12,288 bases of DNA from Peptococcaceae bacterium UBA5356 (GTDB lineage Bacteria > Bacillota > Peptococcia > DRI-13 > DTU073), in the NCBI GenBank assembly GCA_002407935.1, contig DHPU01000028.1, positions 1 to 12,288 of the forward strand. Reading direction: 5' to 3'. The translations under genes were made by a program, and so were the position numbers. Within the stretch, counting starts at the first letter, position 1. Each line of letters begins with the position of its first letter. This document shows positions 1-5,780 of this stretch, piece after piece. Below the pieces are notes generated by a model. That model was not told the origin of the DNA, made no database searches, and saw nothing but the letters and a program-made list of their open reading frames with translations.

Positions 1-965
1 GTTACAGCTATGATGCCTTTGGCAGACCCATTATCCCGGTAAATCTAATTAGCCGCAGCAAGACCAGGGGCAATATTTACAGTTATACAGGCTACCAGTA
101 TGACCTCTCCACAGGGCTGATGTATGCACAGGCAAGGTACTATATGCCTGAGGTGGGTCGGTTTATCAGCGCAGATGCGTATAAGGGGACTGTTACCGAT
201 CCGCAAAGCTTGAATTTGTATGTGTATTGTAGGAATAATCCTGTGAATGCGGTTGACCTCAGTGGGTTTGAATCTATAGTTGTATCTGGAGGCTATGCAG
301 GGTATGAAGCATTCAGGTATATGTTTATAGAAACAGGAATTAATGCAATAAAAGGTCTACAAAACAATTATCCAGATGAGGGGATCTCTTGGGTCATATC
401 AAACGCAGGTTATTCTGATAAGGATATTAAGCACTTTAATAAAACTGCAAATTCTTTAGGCGTGAATTTAATCATTATGAATGATAAACAACAATTGTTA
501 GATTATATAAATACAAAAAGCGGTACGATTGAAGACAGGTTAAGCGATCCAATTACTAATTTTGCAGTTTTATCACATGGATATACCGAAGAACTTGCAT
601 TAGCACACGGACATGATAACTTAAGCAGTTTAATAAATATTACGCTAGGCGATATTAATAAGCTGGATTCAAGTGCTTTTAACAATGTTACAACGTGGTT
701 TGGTAGTTGTAACACAGGTACACAAACTTCTATTGGTACAAGTTTTGCACAAGAATGGGTTAATAAAACAGGTGGATATGCGACAGCAGTTGTAGGGGGT
801 AAAACTAATTATCAAAACATAAATATTTGGCAGAATAAGATTTTTTTAGAAAGACTCTTTGGTCGGATATCAAGATTGAGGACAGGATACAGCCAAAGTG
901 GTTCAAGAAACTTACCTAATGTCGGTATGTCGCCGGCATATTGGCATACATTTACTCCAAATTGA
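1..965 (+). CDS. RHS/YD-repeat polymorphic toxin, 3' part, with caspase-like C-terminal domain
   Basis: The frame is open from base 3, the first complete codon, to the TGA at 963-965, so 320 residues are visible and the 5' end is outside the window. Residues 1-88 are the end of an RHS core: YSYDAFGRPI, then YTGYQYDLSTGLMYAQARYY, GRFISAD, and the closing LNLYVYCRNNPVNAVDLSG-type motif. RHS proteins form a shell around a variable C-terminal toxin that is released after the core motif. Here the variable part is residues 89-320. It shows alternating predicted strands and helices (ISWVISNAGY, VNLIIMND, NFAVLSHGY, TTWFGSCNTGT), with His192-Gly after one hydrophobic strand and Cys236 after the next. 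This is the layout of clan CD peptidases (caspase, gingipain, CHAT) and also resembles DUF4347. The toxin part is visibly more AT-rich than the core, as expected for an exchanged tip. The RHS assignment is firm. The peptidase assignment is inference from motif spacing. Confidence 0.85.
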   Translation, partial: YSYDAFGRPIIPVNLISRSKTRGNIYSYTGYQYDLSTGLMYAQARYYMPEVGRFISADAYKGTVTDPQSLNLYVYCRNNPVNAVDLSGFESIVVSGGYAGYEAFRYMFIETGINAIKGLQNNYPDEGISWVISNAGYSDKDIKHFNKTANSLGVNLIIMNDKQQLLDYINTKSGTIEDRLSDPITNFAVLSHGYTEELALAHGHDNLSSLINITLGDINKLDSSAFNNVTTWFGSCNTGTQTSIGTSFAQEWVNKTGGYATAVVGGKTNYQNINIWQNKIFLERLFGRISRLRTGYSQSGSRNLPNVGMSPAYWHTFTPN

Positions 966-978
966 GAGGTCGGAGCTT

Positions 979-1449
979 ATGAAAAGAAATAGGAGAACAA
1001 AAATGGTTGCATTATTTTGCATAATAATAGCATTAATTTTAATTATATTATTTTTACCCGTTAAAACGGCAATAAACATTAAAACTATTTCTAATGGTGG
1101 TACACAATATTATATTTGCCAACAGGTGTCTACTACTGGACCGAATTGGTGTATTGTTGGGGATCGAATTGGATTTTATGATGAAAAAGAAACAAAATTA
1201 GCGATAATTGAAGGAGTTAACCCAGCGGCTATTTTAAATAAGAGTGTACAGATTGATTCTCCAAACACTTACATTATTTATGGAGAGATAACTTCTGAGT
1301 ATTATGATAAGACCCTAAATGAAACTTTCCCGGTAATTACCAGCAAGGGATTTGACATGGCCTATCCAATAATAAGAGGGTATTCGTTTCGAGTATTTGT
1401 TCCGAAAGATTACTTGACTTTGCTTGATTACAAGTGGTTCAGTAATTAA
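979..1449 (+). CDS. Small single-pass membrane protein, candidate immunity protein of the RHS toxin
   Basis: This is a 156-residue protein whose ATG lies 13 nt after the toxin stop, with AGAGG at 965-969 as the likely ribosome binding site. The same frame is open further upstream, but that would overlap the toxin gene, so I chose the ATG at 979. The N-terminus is basic (MKRNRRTK), followed by one hydrophobic segment at about residues 9-28 (rich in I and L), then a soluble domain of about 125 residues with two cysteines (YYICQQ and NWCIVG). The positive-inside rule predicts that this domain lies outside the cytoplasm. I do not recognise the family. Position directly behind an RHS toxin tip is where cognate immunity genes sit, so immunity is the best guess. 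Base composition is AT-rich like the toxin tip, which suggests the two arrived as one cassette. It could instead be an unrelated lipid-anchored or membrane protein. Confidence 0.75.
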   Translation: MKRNRRTKMVALFCIIIALILIILFLPVKTAINIKTISNGGTQYYICQQVSTTGPNWCIVGDRIGFYDEKETKLAIIEGVNPAAILNKSVQIDSPNTYIIYGEITSEYYDKTLNETFPVITSKGFDMAYPIIRGYSFRVFVPKDYLTLLDYKWFSN

Positions 1450-1965
1450 TTTTCAATAGAGGGAAAATCACCCGTGGGTCGCAAAAATTTTATTTGCCCA
1501 TCGCAAATGGAAATAACCTGTTGTCCACTTCAAAGTGTGTCCTGAAAGAATAATTGCACGAAAGGAGCGTGAATAACAGCAATTTATTCGTGCTTTATAA
1601 GAGATGAGAGTAGGCCTCTCGAAATCGGTATTCAGGTACAGGTTTCAAACTGCCCGTAGATGTTACAATCAAAAGTTGTGGTATTGCGCACTCCAGGATA
1701 AGTCTGACGGGGTGTGGACTGCAAAAATTACATCCGCTCATTGAAGCTGGAAATAACCGGAATTCGGCTGGCGTTTCGGGAGAATATTCCCCAAAATTAA
1801 ATCGGAACAACAAAAATCTCGGTATGCGAAAATGCCGACATTTTTGTTTTACCTAGCACAAAATAAGCTTACCAAACAAGCTTTTGTAAACCGGACATTT
1901 TTCTGCTGTTCCTCTATCAGGCAACCTTTTTGTAGCGATGACAAAGCCCTTTCAGAATAGGCTCA
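1450..1965. other. 516-bp stretch with no convincing gene
   Basis: No reading frame here has a credible start, ribosome binding site and recognisable product. Composition is more GC-balanced than the preceding immunity gene. Visible structure includes a terminator hairpin at 1812-1845, an 11-mer TGGAAATAACC present twice (1508-1518 and 1748-1758), and a weak inverted pair GCACGAA/TTCGTGC (1556-1562 and 1587-1593) around an AAAGGAG. The stretch lies between an RHS toxin/immunity pair and an RHS core scrap, so it is plausibly decayed remains of an earlier toxin tip or mobile element. I could not find terminal inverted repeats or a transposase fragment to prove this. Confidence 0.5.
1812..1850. 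terminator. Intrinsic terminator, probably bidirectional
   Basis: The left arm at 1812-1825 pairs with 1832-1845 (13 of 14 positions including one G-U, with a single C-C mismatch) around a GCGAAA loop. A-tract and T-tract flanks on both sides mean it could stop transcription in either direction. It lies well past the immunity gene and before the RHS remnant. Confidence 0.65.
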
Positions 1966-2351
1966 CTTTCCAACGCAACCGGCCAGATCGCGGCCCTCAC
2001 CAACGAGAACGGCAACAAAACAAATTACCAATATGATAGACTGATTGCCGTAACCGAGAAAACAGAGTGCTGAACCAATACACCTTTGATATTGCCAACA
2101 AACTGTCGGAAGCCACAAACGTCCTGGGAATCAAGACCAACTTTAACTATGACGGCGCCGGCAGAAGAACTAAAATGCAAATCACCCTTCCTAAGCCTCC
2201 CAAGTGCTTCCAACTAGGACTCAGCAGCCTGTTTAACAGCAAAAATCAAGCCAATGAAAAGGACATTAGCTCATGGCTTTACAACGGCAAGGAGTACAAG
2301 CTAGAATATAATTGTGTACCGTTAATTTTTGAGATGGGGAGGGATTTGTGA
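1966..2351 (+). pseudogene. RHS core fragment, frameshifted remnant
   Basis: From 1966 one frame reads LSNATGQIAALTNENGNKT followed by NYQYDRLIAVTEK, then hits a TGA at 2071-2073. The next frame resumes the same repeat at about 2061 with NRVLNQYTFDIANKL and ATNVLGIKTNFNYDGAGRR. Together they form consecutive YD-repeats broken by a frameshift near 2050-2066. There is no start codon with a ribosome binding site before the first part. After residue motif GRRTKM (about 2180) the frame stays open to the TGA at 2349-2351, but the sequence no longer resembles RHS. This is an internal core segment without the GRF...NPVN end or a toxin tip of its own. It is best explained as a displaced or decayed copy related to the RHS gene at the left edge, as seen at loci that swap toxin tips by recombination. 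Confidence 0.75.
2307..2343 (+). promoter_or_regulatory. Candidate -10 element and RBS for the Ppx/GppA gene
   Basis: A perfect TATAAT lies at 2307-2312, and GGGAGGG at 2337-2343 serves as the ribosome binding site 7 nt before the ATG at 2351. No -35 at normal spacing is convincing: TTTACA at 2278-2283 is 23 bp away. If real, the promoter sits inside the tail of the RHS remnant. Confidence 0.35.
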
Positions 2352-3337
2352 TGTGGGCGGTAATGGATATTGGCACTAATTCCACCAGGCTCTTGGTGGC
2401 AGAGTATGAAAAGCAAACGGGACGGCTGCGGGTGCTGAAAAGGATGTTAAAAATTACGAGAATCGGCGAAGGAATGAGTGCGGATAATAAAACGATGTCT
2501 TCAAGGGCAATAGAAAGGACAATACGGGTCTTAGAGGGGTTCGCCGAGATGATTGCAGCATATTCGGTGAAAAGTGTACGTTTAGTGGCTACCCAGGCGG
2601 TCAGGGAGGCTGTTAATCAGGACGAGCTGGTAGAGAAAATAAAGGAGCGATTGGGCTGGACGCTGGAGGTAATTCCCGGCGAGGAAGAGGCCAAATTAAG
2701 TTACCTGGGAGCGGTGCAAGGATTAAAGACAGCCAGATATCCTTTAGTAGTGGATATCGGAGGGGGAAGCACGGAGTTTTTGTTAAGTGAGGAAGGTCAA
2801 GCAGAACATGAAAGACGAATAGAGCTAGGAGAAGGGGAAGGGCAGGAAACAGAAGAGGCGGAAGTGAAAGCGAAGGGGAACGTAAAAGGCGAGGGATTGC
2901 AGGTGCGCAGTTTGTCTTTCGGGGCGTTGCGCTTGCTGGAGAATCCTGTTTCTAATGCTGAAATTGAAAAGTTTTTGGCTAAGGGATTAGAAAATTTCGT
3001 ATTGCCTTTGGAGACATCTTTAGTAGCGGTAGGAGGTACCGCGACAACCTTGGCGGCGGTGAAGCTGGGGTTGGTGTCTTATGATGCGGAGAAGGTGCAG
3101 GGGCTGACCTTGGGGCTGTCTGAAATCAAGTATATCTATGAGCGCCTGCAAGCGCTTCAGCCGGTGGAACGGTTACAGGTACCGGGTATTACCCCCGGCC
3201 GGGAAGATATTATTATTCCGGGTTTGCAAATTTTAGGGTGTATCATGAGTTTTTTGCAAAGCACACATTTAACGATAAGTGATCAGGATTTGTTGCAGGG
3301 GTTAATTTTGACCGATTTAGCCCATGAGGACTATTAG
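2351..3337 (+). CDS. Ppx/GppA-family phosphatase (exopolyphosphatase / pppGpp phosphohydrolase-like)
   Basis: This 328-residue protein belongs to the actin-like ATPase (ASKHA) phosphatase family that removes phosphate from polyphosphate or converts pppGpp to ppGpp in the cytoplasm. Three signatures are visible: phosphate-1 loop DIGTNSTRLLV from residue 6, phosphate-2 loop DIGGGSTEF from residue 135, and nucleotide-binding GGTATTLAAV from residue 228. Length fits the short one-domain form common in Clostridia, without the C-terminal HD-like domain of long Ppx. I chose ATG 2351 because the GGGAGGG box is 7 nt upstream. A GTG at 2348 directly before it is a closer alternative. One oddity is a Glu/Lys-rich stretch of about 25-30 residues (roughly residues 155-183) between the second phosphate loop and the FGALRLLE motif, where relatives usually have a short turn. 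Substrate cannot be decided from sequence. A terminator follows at once, so it is probably transcribed alone. Confidence 0.9.
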   Translation: MWAVMDIGTNSTRLLVAEYEKQTGRLRVLKRMLKITRIGEGMSADNKTMSSRAIERTIRVLEGFAEMIAAYSVKSVRLVATQAVREAVNQDELVEKIKERLGWTLEVIPGEEEAKLSYLGAVQGLKTARYPLVVDIGGGSTEFLLSEEGQAEHERRIELGEGEGQETEEAEVKAKGNVKGEGLQVRSLSFGALRLLENPVSNAEIEKFLAKGLENFVLPLETSLVAVGGTATTLAAVKLGLVSYDAEKVQGLTLGLSEIKYIYERLQALQPVERLQVPGITPGREDIIIPGLQILGCIMSFLQSTHLTISDQDLLQGLILTDLAHEDY

Positions 3338-3362
3338 GACAATTAGAGAAGAGAAACGGTTT

Positions 3363-3387
3363 AAGCATCCGCAAAGGGTGCTTTTTT
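3363..3387 (+). terminator. Intrinsic terminator after the Ppx/GppA gene
   Basis: AAGCATCC (3363-3370) pairs with GGGTGCTT (3376-3383) around a GCAAA loop, giving 8 pairs including one U-G. A T-run follows to 3387. It separates the phosphatase from the next unit. Confidence 0.85.
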
Positions 3388-3462
3388 CTATTTTCACCTT
3401 CCCGAGAAAACCCACATACCATATGAGGAGAAAGGGACTTTGGAAGGAGGGGTGTAAGAAAG

Positions 3463-4521
3463 ATGGAGAGGATTTTACAGGAATATCCGCTCGAACTTGA
3501 GTGGGGGGACGGAAAAGGGGACGGAAAAAAGGTACAGGATCATTGGTGTTTAAAAGGGGCACAGCAGAGCTATGGGTTATGGGAGTATCAGGGGGAACCG
3601 GAAAGATTAGAACAGGCTTTGGAGTGGCAGGAGTATTTAAAAGAGAAAGGTTGCCAGGGGGTTTTAGGTTTAATTAAAACCAAAGGGGGAAGAAAATATC
3701 TTCAGCGGGAAAAGGGCTATTATTATTTAACGGATTGGGTGGAAGGCGTACCTGTTGTCATAAAAAAAGAGGGGATATTTCCGGCGATGGCCGAGGTATT
3801 GGCAGCAATACATTACTATAGCAGGGGCTTTAAAAGTCGGCTGGATGATAAACACGTTGACGGCGAAGCTGTTCGCCGGGAAGCAGATAGCCAGAAATAT
3901 GGATTTCCTTGGTTGAGAGCCAAGCAGGAAAGATTAACGGAATTGTTAATGGCTTTTCAGTATTTAAAGGATAAAAGGCCGGGGAATGATTATGAAAGGC
4001 TTTATATAGAAAACTTTTCTAATGTTTATCAGCGGGGGCAGGAAGCAATTCAGAAAATGGTCTTGGCAGGTGCTAATACGTCTAATGATTTATCCCATGT
4101 TTATTTGGTAGGAAATTTGCGGGCGGAGAATTTTGGGGGGACAGAGCAGAGAATAGTTTTGTTAAGAACTACGGATTGGCAAAGAGGCCCGGCAGTACTA
4201 GATTTAAGCTTATTGCTGAAGATGTATTTACCGTTAAAAGAATGGAATTGGGAAGAGGCCAAGGAGGTTATTGGGCGCTATCAAAAAAAATCACCCTTGT
4301 CTTTTAGCGAGAAGTACTTATTATTGGCCTTGCTTTCTTTTCCGGGTCGGTTTTGGGTATATGCGCAGCAGTATTTTTCCGAGCAGGATAATTCGACAAT
4401 GCTGGCCGAAAAGCTGAAAAATTATCTTTATGAATTCTCCTGGCAGGAGCGGTGTTTGGCAAAATTGGAAGAGTGGTTATGGGAAGAGAAGGAGATTAAA
4501 GGAGAAGTGAAGGAGAAGTGA
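3463..4521 (+). CDS. CotS/APH-fold kinase-like protein, probably a pseudokinase
   Basis: This is a 352-residue protein with strong ribosome binding site AAGGAGGGG at 3444-3452, 10 nt before the ATG. The order of motifs resembles the CotS/YutH/YtaA spore-coat branch of the aminoglycoside phosphotransferase-like kinases: an early degenerate N-lobe (GLWEYQGEPERL), a hinge-like YYYLTDWVEGVPV (about residues 86-98), a helix LAAIHYYSRGFKSR, then a catalytic-loop region LSHVYLVGNLRAENF and a TTDWQRGPAVLDLSLLL segment. In active relatives the loop is HGDxHxxN. Here His212 is kept but the catalytic Asp position is Tyr214 and the spacing to Asn218 is one residue short. Asp238 (TDW) may correspond to the metal-binding Asp. 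This suggests lost catalysis and a structural or scaffold role. Its position just upstream of spoIIE fits a sporulation function. The family call rests on weak motif similarity, and a general hypothetical protein is the alternative. Confidence 0.6.
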   Translation: MERILQEYPLELEWGDGKGDGKKVQDHWCLKGAQQSYGLWEYQGEPERLEQALEWQEYLKEKGCQGVLGLIKTKGGRKYLQREKGYYYLTDWVEGVPVVIKKEGIFPAMAEVLAAIHYYSRGFKSRLDDKHVDGEAVRREADSQKYGFPWLRAKQERLTELLMAFQYLKDKRPGNDYERLYIENFSNVYQRGQEAIQKMVLAGANTSNDLSHVYLVGNLRAENFGGTEQRIVLLRTTDWQRGPAVLDLSLLLKMYLPLKEWNWEEAKEVIGRYQKKSPLSFSEKYLLLALLSFPGRFWVYAQQYFSEQDNSTMLAEKLKNYLYEFSWQERCLAKLEEWLWEEKEIKGEVKEK

Positions 4522-4522
4522 A
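4501..4522 (+). repeat. Exact 11-bp tandem duplication at a gene junction
   Basis: GGAGAAGTGAA occurs twice in direct succession (4501-4511 and 4512-4522). The unit is not a multiple of three, so it fixes the last codons of the upstream gene (stop at 4519-4521). The AAGGAG formed at the copy boundary (4510-4515) is the ribosome binding site of the downstream gene, 10 nt before its ATG at 4526. Confidence 0.85.
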
Positions 4523-4525
4523 AAG

Positions 4526-5680
4526 ATGAAGCAGGAACAAGCGGGGGGATTTTTACCGGAGAAATGTGGTTATCCCTGGCAGATACTTGAGGCTGATGGC
4601 GAAACGTGGTTAATTATGCGTTGGAAGGAGAAAATAGCGACGAACCCGATTAAGCAGCTCGTTAGTGTTGTTTTGGAGGATTTTAGCTGGGAGTTAGCCT
4701 ATGAAGAGGGGGAAAAACAGTTTTTTAGTGGGGTAATGGGGTTTAAAACCAATTACCAAGAAAGTGGGTCTGAACTAAAGAAATTTACGGTGAAAGAGCC
4801 CTGGCGGGAAGAAGCCAGCTTTAGGGATTTTTTAACTACGGAGAAAGGGAGGGGTTGTTCATTATCCTTTAAGAAAGAGGAGAGAGTGGAGAAGTCTTCC
4901 TTTGTTTCGCTGCTGCTGGATCGTCAAGATTTAGGGCAGGCAGCTCCTTCGTCACCGGAAAATAAGGGGTGGAAAGTCCAGTCTCCTTGGCATTGTTGGG
5001 TTAGGGGAGCGGCAGGCAGTGTAAAGCCTGTTTGCTTAAAGGTGCACGTTGCTCAGGTAGGTCTTTATACTTTGTTGTTGGAGGTAATTATTAAATTGGA
5101 GCCGGAAAATGAGGAGAATAAGGATAAGGGGAAAAAAGATAAAAGCTTTGTGGAGATGGAAAGAAAGAATTCGGTCTGGAAAGTAGAAGGAGATTTTCCT
5201 AGTGAAGTATTAGGAATGTCTGTTGAAAGGGCTTTTCCAAGGTTCAGCTATAATGCAAGGGATGAAAAGCTGTTGTTTGAAAATCTGAAAAGGCTCTCTT
5301 TGGTCTATATTAGTACGTTAGAGGGGGGAGAAAGATTTTTTGTGGCTACTCATACAGGGGAAGAGAAAATAGTACTAGCTAATGATGCTAAACCTTTATA
5401 TCCTGTTGAGTTCACGATTAAAAGAGCTGAGCAGCCGGAGCTGGCGTTAGTAGGTGAAAAGCAGATTGTTTATCATGAAAGAGATTGTTACTGCTTGCAG
5501 ATGGAATTGCAGAAGAAATTGCTCAAGGAAAAAGCAGAGATGGTTAATGAAGTGATTAAACCGATTAGCAAAGAAATATTTGTTTCCCCGAAGAGGAATA
5601 AACCCGGCGAGAGATGGTTAAAAAAGGGGGAAGTTCGGATTAGTAGTAACTTTAAGAAGGTTTTGACGATAAAAATTTAA
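4526..5680 (+). CDS. Unrecognised 384-residue protein coupled to the CotS-like gene
   Basis: The ATG lies 4 nt after the preceding stop, with AAGGAG at 4510-4515 as ribosome binding site, so translation is probably coupled. I do not recognise a family. There is no signal peptide or membrane segment; the protein looks soluble. It alternates short hydrophobic strands (WLIMRW, LVSVVLEDF, LYTLLLEVIIKLE, FFVATHTG, VEFTIKR) with charged turns, which suggests a mostly beta protein. A highly charged low-complexity linker (PENEENKDKGKKDKSF) lies in the middle (about residues 192-210) and may divide two similar halves. The C-terminal quarter is Lys/Glu-rich and ends basic. No catalytic motif is visible. 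Pairing with a CotS-like protein and location upstream of spoIIE make a spore-associated role plausible, but this is context only. A 100-nt gap with a promoter separates it from spoIIE and no terminator is seen, so read-through into spoIIE is possible. Confidence 0.7.
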   Translation: MKQEQAGGFLPEKCGYPWQILEADGETWLIMRWKEKIATNPIKQLVSVVLEDFSWELAYEEGEKQFFSGVMGFKTNYQESGSELKKFTVKEPWREEASFRDFLTTEKGRGCSLSFKKEERVEKSSFVSLLLDRQDLGQAAPSSPENKGWKVQSPWHCWVRGAAGSVKPVCLKVHVAQVGLYTLLLEVIIKLEPENEENKDKGKKDKSFVEMERKNSVWKVEGDFPSEVLGMSVERAFPRFSYNARDEKLLFENLKRLSLVYISTLEGGERFFVATHTGEEKIVLANDAKPLYPVEFTIKRAEQPELALVGEKQIVYHERDCYCLQMELQKKLLKEKAEMVNEVIKPISKEIFVSPKRNKPGERWLKKGEVRISSNFKKVLTIKI

Positions 5681-5684
5681 ATTG

Positions 5685-5749
5685 TGTCGGAAAAAACTTA
5701 CCCGGCAGGACAGGAAGTGCCATTTTTTACCATAAAGATAGCTTATAAT
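5685..5749 (+). promoter_or_regulatory. Probable spoIIE promoter with Spo0A-like box
   Basis: A perfect -10 hexamer TATAAT lies at 5744-5749, 31 nt before the TTG start. No good -35 is present at 17 bp; the region there is a T-run (5722-5728). In Bacillus subtilis spoIIE is driven by SigA RNA polymerase with Spo0A~P at a promoter lacking a well-placed -35, so a weak -35 fits an activator-dependent promoter. TGTCGGA at 5685-5691 is one mismatch from the 0A box TGTCGAA and would lie about 65-70 bp upstream of transcription start. The -10 is clear; the 0A box is tentative. Confidence 0.45.
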
Positions 5750-5780
5750 AAGAACAGTTCTTCAAAGGTGGTGTTGTGTC

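Noticed and set aside
120..965. Reading the RHS gene as starting at ATG 120
   Set aside because: The frame is open and clearly RHS-like back to base 3, and nothing like a ribosome binding site precedes 120. It is an internal Met.
898..978. Upstream extension of the candidate immunity gene to 898
   Set aside because: It would overlap 68 bases of the toxin gene in another frame. The ATG at 979 has its own AGAGG site and gives a clean N-terminal membrane segment.
1556..1593. Inverted pair GCACGAA/TTCGTGC with nested AATTGC/GCAATT
   Set aside because: The arms are short with a 24-nt loop, and nested pairs are mutually awkward. Not enough to call an RNA or element end.
1595..1813. Minus-strand frame of 72 codons
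   Set aside because: Its start lies inside the terminator hairpin, it has no ribosome binding site and its product is unrecognisable.
1857..1886. Two nearby AAGCTT palindromes
   Set aside because: The extended pairing is irregular and no flanking duplication suggests a mobile element end.
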